A DNA stretch of 64,000 nt from Polyangium sp. 6x1 (GTDB lineage: Bacteria; Myxococcota_A; Polyangia; Polyangiales; Polyangiaceae), in NCBI RefSeq assembly GCF_029946515.1, contig NZ_JARZHH010000016.1, forward strand, positions 62,001-126,000. The letters are read 5' to 3'. Numbering within the stretch: the first letter of the stretch is position 1; each line of letters starts with the position of its first letter. Under the pieces are notes generated by a model. It searched no databases and had not been told where the DNA came from. It saw only the letters and a list, made by a program, of their open reading frames with translations. The translations under genes and the position numbers were made by a program. Of the stretch, positions 43,318-56,763 are shown piece after piece.

Positions 43318-44329
43318 AAGAATTGCCAGGCTGGATCCAGGGCGGGGGAAACGTGAACGTGCTCCCGCCCGGCGGCCGGATGCCCGCCTTGTGCTCCACG
43401 ACGATCTGCACGCGTGGTCCCACGCGCATCTCCAGCGGCCCGTGATGCTCGTGGAGATCTCCGTCGAGCACGTACCGCACCACACCCGAGCGGGCCTCCA
43501 GGATCGCGTGCTCGGCGAGGTGGTCGTACGTGTGCTCCTCGCCCATCGGGCGCGCCTGCCAGATGTCCGGGAGCTTCTTGACGAACCCGAGCGCGCTCGT
43601 GTGGATGCCGAGGATGTGGAAGCGGCCGGGGACGTGCCCCGAGCGATAAAAAGGCCGGAAACCGAGGCCAATCTGGTCGACCGTGCCCGCGGCGATGCAG
43701 AGGTAGTCCCGCATGGGCAAACGCACGCCGCCGGACAGCTCGACCGAGCCTTCCCAGCGCTCGGCGACCGGCGTCCGGTGCCCGAGCATGACGTTCTTGC
43801 TGGCCTCGTAAAGCGTGGACGCGGCGTGGACGGGGTTCGGCTCGGGGTGCCGGTAGTACTCGGCCATGTATCCGTGGATCGCGCCCGTGCCGAAAATGAA
43901 ACCGTAATGGTCGTCGATACGCATCGTGTTGCGTTCGACCACCCGGAGCGAGGCCTTTCCGCGCTCGTTGTAGCGGGCGATCAGCGCCGAGAGCAGGCCG
44001 TCGGGCTTGCCGCGGGGCACACCCACGGCGTTCGCGACGGTGTTCATCGTGCCGCCGCGCAGGAACGCGATCGGCGGCAGCGGCTCGTCGCTGTAAACCT
44101 CGAGGAATCCGGTCAGGGTGATGTGATTCGTGCCGTCTCCGCCGGAGATGCCGAGCACGTCGATCTTGAGTTTTCGGAAATCCTCCGCGATTCGCGCGAG
44201 GTCCTCCCGCGTCCGCGCGGTGCGGACGACGCCTCGATCACCGAGGGTCCGCGCCAGCCGCGAGGCCGCGGCCGGGTCACGACGGTTCTGTCGGGAGCGA
44301 GGGTTCAGAACGACGCCAATGCCACCCAT
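43316..44329 (-). CDS. Diacylglycerol/sphingosine-kinase-like lipid kinase
   Basis: 337 residues. The DAGK catalytic fold is shown by IGVVLNPRSRQNRRDP at the start, the nucleotide loop LGISGGDGTNHITLTG, and PLPPIAFLRGGTMNTVANAV with the conserved (G)GT.N..A. The C-terminal beta domain ends in IWQARPMGEEHTYDHLAEHA and YVLDGDLHEHHGPLEMRVGP, matching the GD.DGE block of the family. It may phosphorylate diacylglycerol or a related lipid with ATP. ATG 44329 is used, as the MGGIGVVLNP opening is the usual N-terminus; 44392 adds 21 residues. Membrane association would be peripheral. Confidence 0.87.
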   Translation of the reverse strand: MGGIGVVLNPRSRQNRRDPAAASRLARTLGDRGVVRTARTREDLARIAEDFRKLKIDVLGISGGDGTNHITLTGFLEVYSDEPLPPIAFLRGGTMNTVANAVGVPRGKPDGLLSALIARYNERGKASLRVVERNTMRIDDHYGFIFGTGAIHGYMAEYYRHPEPNPVHAASTLYEASKNVMLGHRTPVAERWEGSVELSGGVRLPMRDYLCIAAGTVDQIGLGFRPFYRSGHVPGRFHILGIHTSALGFVKKLPDIWQARPMGEEHTYDHLAEHAILEARSGVVRYVLDGDLHEHHGPLEMRVGPRVQIVVEHKAGIRPPGGSTFTFPPPWIQPGNS

Positions 44330-44457
44330 GTGATCATCCGTTACGGGATTGCGTCGAAACGTCAAGAACTTCGCGACGGCGAAATGCTTCAAAACGCCTG
44401 CGAAATGGCCTTCGCGGAGGTGGCGATTCGATTACGCGCGTAGCTCGAAGCGTTCGA

Positions 44458-45528
44458 TCACGACTTCCCGCGTGGAGTTTTCCAGCGGGCTTCGAGATGG
44501 ACACGCACGATATCGGCCATGAGCCCGATGTGCGCGCAGTGATCGGGCTTGTCGTCGCCGGTGTAACCGCGGACGTGGAAATCGCCCTTGTCGTAGCGGC
44601 GGATGAGATCCAGCCCGAGCACGTCCGCGCGCTTGGCCTTCTTCGGCTTGCCCTTGAGCTCACCGATGACGTAACTCGCGACCTCCGTCGTCGACGCGTA
44701 GCCGGGCGGGATGATCGACGAGTGGCTCAGGAACATGAAGCCCTGCTTCTTCGCGGCGCGCTTGGCGTAATCCAGGAAGACGTCGATCTGCTGCGTCTTC
44801 AGCGCCTTCGAGCGCTCGTCGGTGTAGCCCGTGTGCAAGGAGTCGAGCAGGATGACCGCGTCGACCTTCTTGCCGGCCGGCTGGCGGAGGATCTGCTCGA
44901 TCGCGCCGTACCCCGCGCTCCACGACGAGAGCGCGAGCTTGCGGACGTGCGCCTTGGGGTTCCCCGTCTTCTTCGCCATCGCCGCCTCGACGCTGGCGAG
45001 GAGCTGCGTGAACGTGTTCGGCGTGGCAAACCCCTGCGCGTACGCGCCCGAGCCAATGCCGAGGTCGATGCCGACGAGGACGCTGCCCTTGGCGGTCTTG
45101 ACGAACTCCTTGCGGATGGGCTCGTGGCCGTGGAAGTGGACGACGAGGTCGAAGCCGCCGTTCTTCGTGATGCCGCCCTTCTTCGGGGCGATCATCTGGC
45201 CGATCGAGGGCTCGTTCGACCAGCGGTCGTAGATCCCGAAGCCCGGGTCGGGGGTCATGCAGGGGTGGATGCCGCCGCGGCGCTTCTTCGCGGGCGCGCT
45301 CGACTTCGCTTCGCCCTTGGGCGCCTCCGCGCCGGCCGACTCGGCCTTGGGCGCGACGAGGACCGCGGGCTTGTTGTCGGCCTCTTTTTTGGCTTCCTGG
45401 GCCTCGGGCTTGGGCGCGGCGTCCTCGGCCGACGCGGGCAGGGACGCGAGGAGGGACGTCGCTCCGAGGAGCGAGACGAGCGCGCCGATGCGGTAGAGGC
45501 TCTTCGAGGAAAGGGAAAAGAAGCGCAT
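44458..45528 (-). CDS. Secreted alpha/beta-hydrolase-like protein
   Basis: 356 residues. Signal peptide (YRIGALVSLLGATSLLASLPASA) and an Ala/Lys/Glu-rich linker to about residue 80. The domain shows a hydrolase-like order: oxyanion strand DLVVHFHGHEPIRKEF, nucleophile-elbow-like KLALSSWSAGYGAIEQIL (S-x-S-x-G instead of G-x-S-x-G), an acid candidate in VILLDSLHTGYTDE and a late His in DKPDHCAHIGLM. No standard esterase family fits. It may be a lineage-specific exported hydrolase or a non-catalytic relative. ATG 45528 is chosen to start the signal peptide. Confidence 0.7.
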   Translation of the reverse strand: MRFFSLSSKSLYRIGALVSLLGATSLLASLPASAEDAAPKPEAQEAKKEADNKPAVLVAPKAESAGAEAPKGEAKSSAPAKKRRGGIHPCMTPDPGFGIYDRWSNEPSIGQMIAPKKGGITKNGGFDLVVHFHGHEPIRKEFVKTAKGSVLVGIDLGIGSGAYAQGFATPNTFTQLLASVEAAMAKKTGNPKAHVRKLALSSWSAGYGAIEQILRQPAGKKVDAVILLDSLHTGYTDERSKALKTQQIDVFLDYAKRAAKKQGFMFLSHSSIIPPGYASTTEVASYVIGELKGKPKKAKRADVLGLDLIRRYDKGDFHVRGYTGDDKPDHCAHIGLMADIVRVHLEARWKTPRGKS

Positions 45529-45615
45529 CCGGGTCTTTGCCTCCTCGCATGAATACGGCGGAGAGGCCACTTTATTGCCGCGGACGGCCAGACGCGTGCA
45601 GAAAGTTCGTCGGTC

Positions 45616-46974
45616 TCAGCGGCCGGGGTAGCCGCCACCCGGGGGAAAACCGCCGCCTGGGGGCATTCCACCCGGGGGAAAACCACCGCCCGGGGGATAA
45701 CCGCCGCCGGGGGGATAGCCCTGCGGGACGGCCTGCATCGGGTAGGGCTGGGCCGCGCCGGCGTCGGCGGCGGCGAGGATCTGCTCCTCGGCCTGCGAGG
45801 CGAGCTGCGCGACCGTGGCGGCCTGCTCTTGCGCGGAGAGCTTGCTGAAGAAGGCCCAGAACTCGGGCTCGCGGCCGACGTGCACCGTGGAGAGGACGAG
45901 CACGATGGGGACCGCGGGCTTCTCGATGTCCGCGAGCTCGGTGGCGCGCCTGCGCCAGTTCGAGAGGCCCTCGAACATGCGCACGGTCCACTGGAAGCCG
46001 AGGCCGAGGAGGAGGCCGACCATGACGCCCGCGACGAAGATGTCGGCGTCGAGCGGGAACACGAAGGCGGCGATGAGCCCACCGACGCCCGCGCCGATGA
46101 CGAGGCCGGGCTCGCCGCCGTTGTGCTGCGAGGCGAGCGTGAGGAGCGCCGCTGCCTGCATGCCGGAGTTGCCCGTCTTGGCGGCCTCGCGCAGCGGCAG
46201 GAGCGTCGAGAGGCGCCGCGAGGCCGCCGCGCGCACGCTGAGGAAGCTCGCGAGCAGCGCGATCACACCGATGAGCACGCCGAGGCCGACCGCGAGCTCG
46301 CGCGAGAGCAGGCCCTTCGGCAAGGGCTCGCGCACCTGCGCGGTCTTCGCCTTCTCCTGCTCGGCGTCGGCGGCCTTCTTGAGCGCCGCTTCGGCCTGTT
46401 TCGTCGACTCGAGCACCTTGTCGACGGGCGCTTCGCCGAGCGCCGCGAGCAGCTTGCGCGCGGCCTCGACCTGCGACTTGTAGTCCTCGCCGGGCGTCAC
46501 GGCAGCCGCGGTCGAGACCGCTTCCCAGCCGCCCGTCGCCTCGGTCTTGGCGCCGGTCACGGCCTCGACGATCGGCCGACACGGCGCGAGCAGCTTGACC
46601 TGCTTGTAGGACGGGAGCGCCGAGGGCCAGGCGAGCTCGACGTCGGGCTCTTTCTCCTTCGGCGGCGGCGGCTTCTTGCCTTTCACCGGCGGCGGCGTCG
46701 CGCTCGGCGTGGCCGTCGCGGCGAGGCGCGCGGCCTTCGCGGAGGCCTTGAACACAGGGATCTCCGTGTTCAGCCGATCGGCGGCGGTCTGGCAGGCCTT
46801 CCCCTGCTGCGCCTTCGCGTCCGCGGCCTTCGCGGCGGCGATCGCCGCGGGGTCGGGGACGAGCCGTCCTTCGGCTGTGACGAGCCGCACGACCGCGCCT
46901 CCGAACGAGAGCACGAGCACGGTCAGCGCGATGATCGTCCAGCGCATCTCCTCGCGTCGGGTGTAGACGTTCAC
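45616..46974 (-). CDS. Membrane protein with Pro/Gly-repeat tail
   Basis: 452 residues. TM1 (TIIALTVLVLSFGGAVVRLV) is near the N-terminus, followed by a long Ala/Lys-rich, probably extracytoplasmic, segment with PPPVKGKKPPPPKEKEP and two cysteines. A TM hairpin follows (AVGLGVLIGVIALLASFLSV, then GLVIGAGVGGLIAAFVFPLD and IFVAGVMVGLLLGLGFQW). A cytoplasmic domain (VLVLSTVHVGREPEFWAFFS) ends in tandem PPGGG(Y/F/M)-type repeats from about residue 415. The DNA for the tail is a short tandem array at 45620-45715. I recognise no family. Confidence 0.68.
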   Translation of the reverse strand: MNVYTRREEMRWTIIALTVLVLSFGGAVVRLVTAEGRLVPDPAAIAAAKAADAKAQQGKACQTAADRLNTEIPVFKASAKAARLAATATPSATPPPVKGKKPPPPKEKEPDVELAWPSALPSYKQVKLLAPCRPIVEAVTGAKTEATGGWEAVSTAAAVTPGEDYKSQVEAARKLLAALGEAPVDKVLESTKQAEAALKKAADAEQEKAKTAQVREPLPKGLLSRELAVGLGVLIGVIALLASFLSVRAAASRRLSTLLPLREAAKTGNSGMQAAALLTLASQHNGGEPGLVIGAGVGGLIAAFVFPLDADIFVAGVMVGLLLGLGFQWTVRMFEGLSNWRRRATELADIEKPAVPIVLVLSTVHVGREPEFWAFFSKLSAQEQAATVAQLASQAEEQILAAADAGAAQPYPMQAVPQGYPPGGGYPPGGGFPPGGMPPGGGFPPGGGYPGR

Positions 46975-47160
46975 CGCGCTTCCCTCATCACGGAATCCGT
47001 GGCCCCAGAGCGGCGCCGGCAGAGCCTCGACATGTCGTCTCCACGTCTAACCGAGACGGCTGAAAACCGCTACCTTCTGAAGGAGGCCCCCCGTATTTCC
47101 GCGGCGCGTCGGCCAGAAGGTGGGCCCGCCGGAACTTTCTGGTGTAGGGGACTCGGCAAC

Positions 47161-48513
47161 GTGTCCGTCGTCGAACGAGCGTCCGCCCGCGCGGAGGTGG
47201 CCTCTCCAGGGGCTTCCCTCGAAGAGGTCTACGCGCCTCCGAAGAACGCGGAGCCGGTCGAGCCGCGGCGTGAGGCCGAGGAGAAGGCCGCGGAGAGCCC
47301 GCTCCGAGCGGCGCCGTGGGTCGCCACGACGTACTTCGGCGAGGGGCTGCCGTACTCGATCGTGCATCAGGTGAGCGCCGAGCTCTTCACGGCGTTCGGC
47401 GCGAGCCTGCAGGCGATCGGGTACACGGCGTTCTACGGCTTCGCGTGGAACGCGAAGTTCCTTTGGAGCCCGCTCGTCGACGTGTACGGCAAGAGGCGAG
47501 GCTGGGTCGTCGCGACGCAGATCGCGCTCGGGCTCGCGGTGCTCGCGCTCGCGATGCCGGCCGATCGCGGGGATCTGACCGTGGTGGCGTGGGGGCTCAT
47601 CGCCGTGTCGATGCTCGCGGCGACGCAGGACATCGCGGTGGACGGCTTCTACCTCGACGCGCTGCCGGAGAAGCGGCAAGCGGCGTTCTCGGGGCTGCGC
47701 GTGGCGGCGTTCCGGGTCGCGATGCTGGTCGCGAAGGGCGGGCTCGTGGTGCTCGCGGGGATCGCGGGTGGCTGGCGCTACGCGTTCTTCGCAGCGGCCG
47801 CGATGATGCTCCTGCTCGGCGTGGGGCACGCGTTGTTTCTGCCGCGTCCCTCGGCGCCCGTGCGGGCCGAGGGCGAGGCGAGCGTGGTTCGAAACGTCGA
47901 CGCCTCGTACATGCAGGCGTTCGTCACGTTCCTGCGCCAGCCCAAGGTCGGCCTCGTGCTCGCGTTCATCCTGACGTTCCGCGCGGGCGACGCGCTCATG
48001 TTCGCGATGCACACGCCTTTCCTGAAGGATCTCGGCCTGAACCTCGCGCAGCGCGGGTTCGTGAGCGGCACGTGGGGCACGGTCTCCTCGATCGCGGGCT
48101 CGATCCTCGGAGGGATGCTGGTCTCGCGGCTCGGCCTCGAGCGGACGCTCCTGCCGATCTCGATCCTCCAGAGCGCGGCGATCCCGCTCTACGCGTGGCT
48201 CGCGTGGACGCGACCGGGGATCGCGGCGATCACCGCCGTGGTGCTCGTCGAGCAGTTCGTGGCCTACGCAGGATCGGCCGCGTTCATGGTCTTCATCATG
48301 CGGCGCTGCCAGGGCGCCTACCGCGCGTCGCACTTCGCGATCGGCAGCGCGCTCATGTCGCTGGCGACGACGCTCGCGGGATCGGTGAGCGGGCACCTCG
48401 CGCAGAGCGTCGGGTTCACGACGTTCTTCCTGCTCGCGTTCGCGGCCTCGATCCCGGGCGTGATCCTGTCGATGTTCGTCCCGACGAACCGCGCGGACGA
48501 GGCGTCGGCGTAG
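47161..48513 (+). CDS. AmpG-like major facilitator transporter
   Basis: 450 residues from GTG 47161 (GGGGA upstream). After a 45-residue cytoplasmic tail come 12 predicted TM helices. Family wording: APWVATTYFGEGLPYSIVHQ, FAWNAKFLWSPLVDVYGKRR, LAATQDIAVDGFYLDALPEK and LTFRAGDALMFAMHTPFLKD, the AmpG/PAT-type MFS signature (KFLW.P.VD, TQDIA.D). AmpG members import anhydromuropeptides for cell-wall recycling; this one may do so or carry another metabolite. It is divergent from the Pro/Gly-tailed membrane protein with about 185 bp between them. Confidence 0.88.
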   Translation: MSVVERASARAEVASPGASLEEVYAPPKNAEPVEPRREAEEKAAESPLRAAPWVATTYFGEGLPYSIVHQVSAELFTAFGASLQAIGYTAFYGFAWNAKFLWSPLVDVYGKRRGWVVATQIALGLAVLALAMPADRGDLTVVAWGLIAVSMLAATQDIAVDGFYLDALPEKRQAAFSGLRVAAFRVAMLVAKGGLVVLAGIAGGWRYAFFAAAAMMLLLGVGHALFLPRPSAPVRAEGEASVVRNVDASYMQAFVTFLRQPKVGLVLAFILTFRAGDALMFAMHTPFLKDLGLNLAQRGFVSGTWGTVSSIAGSILGGMLVSRLGLERTLLPISILQSAAIPLYAWLAWTRPGIAAITAVVLVEQFVAYAGSAAFMVFIMRRCQGAYRASHFAIGSALMSLATTLAGSVSGHLAQSVGFTTFFLLAFAASIPGVILSMFVPTNRADEASA

Positions 48514-48528
48514 AGCGTCCCCTCGGGG

Positions 48529-50004
48529 CTACATGGCCCGCGCGTCGTCGCTCCGGATCTCGGGCGCCTCGCTGCGCGGGACGGCCTCGCTGCGGGGCGG
48601 TGCTTCGGGCTGCGGCTCGCGGACGATGCGGGGCTCGATCCTGCCGTGCTTCCAGGCGTAGAGCCCGCCCGAGAGCGCGCCGTGGTCGTCGCTCGACAGC
48701 CAGACGAACGGGTGCTCGCCGATGCAAGGCGCGCCGTCGGGGCCCGAGGTGGCCGCGGACCACGAGCCGCTGTTGCCGATGAACACGGAGCCCTCCCACG
48801 AGCCGTCGGGGTTGTGCGTGTGGCCGAAGATGACGGCGCGCGCGTCGTGGATCCGCGCGACGTTGTGCATCACGCGGCTGACGCGGAGCCACGTCTCGGC
48901 GAGCGGAGGCTTCGGGACGAGGCGATCGTAGAGCACGAAGAGCAGCAGCGGCACGAGCGCGCCGAGGAGCCCGAGCGGCATGCCCACGACGCCGAGGAAC
49001 AGAGCGCCGAGCGCCGCGCCGACGAGGATCACGAACACGTGATCGACCCAGAGCTCGCGCACGACGCGGAGGAAACGCGACTCGGCGGGCGGCTCGAAGA
49101 GGCGAGCGTGACGCGCGACGGCCGCGACGCGCTCGCCCGTCTCACGCGCGCAGGCGAGGACGTTGCCGCGGTAGCGCGCGCGGCAGAAGGGCCGCCGCGA
49201 GCGCCAGAGGCGAGCGAGGATGCGCGCGGTGCCGAACGCCCAGATGAGCGCGAGCCAGCGGCGTGACGGGAGGTAGTACCGCGCCCAGTGCAGGAAATAG
49301 CCGAGCTTCGTCATCATGACGGAGCTGTCGTCGTGCGGGTTGAAGTAGCCGAGACGCGAGACGAGCAGCCGCGTCCCCATCGAGCCCATCGTCGCCACGA
49401 TCTCGCGCCCGCCGTCGTCATACGGGGCCATCGGGTAGCGGTAGCTGCAGTAGGGGTCGTAGAGGTGTCCGTGCTCGATGAGGACACGATCGGGCGTGAC
49501 GTGCATCCACGCGCGGAAGTGGATCCGCGCGGCGATCGCGGCACGCGCGCTCGGGCTGCGATCACGCGCCAGGAGGGCGCACGCTGCGTCGCAGAGGCGG
49601 GCCGCGAGGTGCGCGCGGACCTCGGGCAGCGTGAGCAGGATGTCGTGGTTGCCCGACACGATCACGATCTCGTGCCCCTCGTCGAGCACGCGCCCGAGCG
49701 CTTCGAGGACGATCGGGTGATCGTCCAGGATCGCCGCGATCGCCGGCACGCCATGCTCGGCGTCGCGCGGGAGATCGTGGCAGACGCTGCGGCGGTCGAT
49801 CACGCGCGGGGCGTCGAAGTCGAAGACGTCGCCGTTCAGCACGAGCGTCATCCGCTGCCCGCGGACGGCATGCAGGACCGCGCTCAGCATGCCCGCGATC
49901 TCGCCGTCCGGCAGGAAAGCTCGCTGCCGATGACGCATCCACGGACCCGCACCCGGCTCCACTTCGCAAAGGTGGATGTCCGAAATCACGAGCGTGTGAT
50001 GCAT
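48529..50004 (-). CDS. Membrane-anchored metallophosphoesterase
   Basis: 491 residues. The calcineurin-like metal site is complete: ISDIHL (Asp9, His11), LVLNGDVFDF, IVSGNHDI, LIEHGHLYDP and VIFGHTHNPDG. Between the fourth and fifth motifs lies a long insert with two adjacent TM segments (VFVILVGAALGALFLGVVG, LGLLGALVPLLLFVLYDRL), so the enzyme is membrane-attached with an interrupted catalytic domain. It resembles UDP-2,3-diacylglucosamine hydrolase-like phosphoesterases, but substrate is uncertain. The tail has PPRSEAVPRSEAPEIRS repeats. It converges on the AmpG-like gene. Confidence 0.88.
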   Translation of the reverse strand: MHHTLVISDIHLCEVEPGAGPWMRHRQRAFLPDGEIAGMLSAVLHAVRGQRMTLVLNGDVFDFDAPRVIDRRSVCHDLPRDAEHGVPAIAAILDDHPIVLEALGRVLDEGHEIVIVSGNHDILLTLPEVRAHLAARLCDAACALLARDRSPSARAAIAARIHFRAWMHVTPDRVLIEHGHLYDPYCSYRYPMAPYDDGGREIVATMGSMGTRLLVSRLGYFNPHDDSSVMMTKLGYFLHWARYYLPSRRWLALIWAFGTARILARLWRSRRPFCRARYRGNVLACARETGERVAAVARHARLFEPPAESRFLRVVRELWVDHVFVILVGAALGALFLGVVGMPLGLLGALVPLLLFVLYDRLVPKPPLAETWLRVSRVMHNVARIHDARAVIFGHTHNPDGSWEGSVFIGNSGSWSAATSGPDGAPCIGEHPFVWLSSDDHGALSGGLYAWKHGRIEPRIVREPQPEAPPRSEAVPRSEAPEIRSDDARAM

Positions 50005-50181
50005 TACGTTAAGGATGGCACGGCGACGCGTCGGACGCCTGCCAGGGGATCTCCTAACAGCTCGAAATCATTGGGAACGTATGAGGTCCGTCGGCGGCGG
50101 CCCGAGGGGGTTTTGGGGCCTCGCGAGGGCTTGCCGAAGGGTGGCGCGGACGCCCAGGTTCTACCGAGGCGGAGGGGAGCG

Positions 50182-50973
50182 ATGCGGGCAACGGAGGCGT
50201 TGGGGCGGGCGATCGGCGGCGTTTTGTCTCCGATCACGGGGGAGGGGAGCCTGCTTCGTCGAGCGAGGCTCTTTCATCCGGACGGTGTCTTGTTCCGGGC
50301 AGACGTGCGGCCGCTCGCGCGCGAGGGCGCCGCGGGCGAGCTCGCGCAGAGGCTCGCGGGGCCTGCGCTCGTGCGGCTGTCGAGCGCGTGGTGGCGTCAC
50401 GAAAAGGAGCTGCCAGACGCGCTCGGGATCGCGGTGCGCTTCTGCGGCCGCGCGCCGACGGCGACGTCGGTGGAGGCTTCTGCGCGCGATCAGGACCTGC
50501 TCTTCGCGACGTTCCAGCACGTCTGGTCACTGCCGTTCGCGCCGCTCACCACGAACGTGCACGACTACCTGGCGAACGACTACCACGCGATCCTGCCGTT
50601 CTACGTGCTCGGGCTCGGGCGCGTGAAATTCCGGCTCGTGCCGGCGCGGCAGAAGGGGGCGCAAGGCAGCCGGCGCGAGCGGCTGGAGCGGGCCGTCGCG
50701 GCGGGGAACGCGGTGCTGCGGCTCGAGGTCACGCGCGCCGGGGTGCTCGGCGTGCGGCTACGCTCGGCGGAGCAAAGCTTGCGGCTCTCGCGATGGGAAG
50801 GGGTGGCGCTGATCGATCTGCAGGAGCGATCGCTCGTGGATCAGGAGGCGCTGTCGTTCACGCCGTTCCACGCGGGCCGCGGGATCATGCCGGTCGGACC
50901 GTTCCAGATGATGCGCGCTGCCACGTACGCCGCGAGCCGCGCGGGGAGGAAGGTCGCGTCGATCGAGGGATAG
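50182..50973 (+). CDS. Catalase-like (catalase-related family) protein
   Basis: 263 residues. GGAGGGGAGC lies directly before the ATG. The order of blocks HPDGVLFRADVRPLA, GPALVRLSSAWWRHEKELPD, ALGIAVRFCGR, DQDLLFATFQHVW and PFHAGRGIMPVGPFQMMR follows catalase-superfamily proteins (H.(K/E)G..., VRfS....PD..G.AvRf, Dl...). It is far shorter than true catalases and the distal-His and Tyr heme-ligand motifs are not evident. Members of this short group are often annotated as phosphodiesterase or catalase-like; no activity is established. The tail ends in a hairpin that contains its stop codon. Confidence 0.6.
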   Translation: MRATEALGRAIGGVLSPITGEGSLLRRARLFHPDGVLFRADVRPLAREGAAGELAQRLAGPALVRLSSAWWRHEKELPDALGIAVRFCGRAPTATSVEASARDQDLLFATFQHVWSLPFAPLTTNVHDYLANDYHAILPFYVLGLGRVKFRLVPARQKGAQGSRRERLERAVAAGNAVLRLEVTRAGVLGVRLRSAEQSLRLSRWEGVALIDLQERSLVDQEALSFTPFHAGRGIMPVGPFQMMRAATYAASRAGRKVASIEG

Positions 50974-50985
50974 TCCCTCGATCGA
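50959..50985. terminator. Perfect 12-bp hairpin with the stop codon as its loop
   Basis: TCGATCGAGGGA (50959-50970), loop TAG (50971-50973, the stop codon of the catalase-like gene), TCCCTCGATCGA (50974-50985). It ends 3 bp before the stop of the convergent patatin gene. Perfect symmetry suits a bidirectional transcript end, though no T-tract follows. Confidence 0.6.
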
Positions 50986-50988
50986 GCA

Positions 50989-52259
50989 TCACTCGACCGG
51001 CGGCGGGATGGTCCAGCTCGTGTTCTCGGCGTGGCGCGGCTCGTCGTCCTCGTCCGCGCTGCCGAAGAAGTCGGCGATGTCATGTCTGCGCGCCTCGGCG
51101 TCGGCGCGTCCAAGATCGATGAGCCTGCGCGCGAAGGCGCCGTCGAAGAGAAGGTAACTCGCGAGGTCCGCCTCGGTCGCCTCGCCGACGTCGACGAGCG
51201 TGAGCATGCGCCGCGCGAACGCCGGTCCGCCGTGGATGTTGCCGCGACGCACGTACTCGGCCGCGAGCCGGCCGATGTCCTCGCTCGGGCGCACGACGAG
51301 CGAGTGGATGCGGTTGTACGGCATGCCGCCGCGCCGCTCGGCGCTCACGTTGACCTTCTCCAGGAACTCGCCGCCGAAGGTGTTCTCCGCGTCCTCGATG
51401 ATGTGGTTCAAGCGCGTCATCACCTCGAGGTCGGTCTGGATGTGATCGAGGAGGAACGCGTTCAGGATCTTGCCGAGCAAGAAGGCCGCGCCCGGCGGCT
51501 TCTCGTCCTCGGGCATGGTGCTCGGGCCGGTGATCTCGCGCGACAAACCGATCGCGAAGACGTGCGTCGCGCCGAGCCGAAGCGCCGGCGCGATGGGCGT
51601 GTTCTGACGGACGCCGCCATCCATGAAGAGCTCGCGGCCGATGCGGACCGGCGGGAACAAGATGGGGATCGCCGCGGAGGCGAGCGCGTGCAGCGGGCCG
51701 ATGTGCGCGCCGCGGATGAGCGTGCGCGGCGGCGCCGTCGTGGGGAGCGCGCCGTCGGGTCCGGTCTGCATGAAGGTGACCGTGCGGCCCGACGCGACCT
51801 CGGTCGCCGAGACGCTGAGCGCGCTGAGGTGGCCGCGGCGCAGCGTGCGCGCGACGGCCCGCCACGGGATCTCGCGCTCGACGAGCTTGGCCATCGGCGT
51901 GACGTCGAAGACGCCGGCCGCCGCCTTGCCGCCGCCGAGCAGGACACGCGGGAGGCTCACGGCCTGGCGGAGCCCGAAGCCGAGCACGTCCGGCAGATCG
52001 AGCTCGGTCCAGAGGTTCGCGAGGCGGCGGATGCCGGTCGTGGCGTCGCCGAGGTGCGCGGCGAGGAAACACGCGTTGATCGCGCCGACCGAGGTGCCGC
52101 AGAGGATGTCGATGCGCGGGACCGCGCCGCGCACACGGGCGAAGTTGTCGAGCACGTACGACAACACGCCGACCTCATACGCGCCGCGCGCGCCGCCGCC
52201 CGACAGGATCAACGCGACCTTTCGTCGGCCCGCCCCCGCTCGCTTCGTGGTCTTCGAAC

Positions 52260-52263
<4 letters not shown>
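50989..52263 (-). CDS. Patatin-like phospholipase
   Basis: 424 residues, no signal peptide. Oxyanion loop ILSGGGARGAYEVGVLSYV, nucleophile Ser58 in LCGTSVGAINA, and catalytic Asp215 in LFMDGGVRQNTPI: the complete Ser-Asp dyad. The region after residue 250 (LLGKILNAFLLDHIQTDLEV, MTRLNHIIEDAENTFGG) is helical and specific to this subgroup. It should hydrolyse acyl esters of phospholipids. The ATG overlaps the stop of the upstream giant kinase/ATPase gene by 4 bp, so its synthesis is probably coupled to that regulator. Confidence 0.93.
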
Positions 52264-56693
<4,430 letters not shown>

Positions 56694-56763
56694 CGAGCGC
56701 GCGCCGGGAGACGGACGCCGCGGCTGCATGGTAGCGTCGCAGCCCACTCCCGTGACATCGAGC

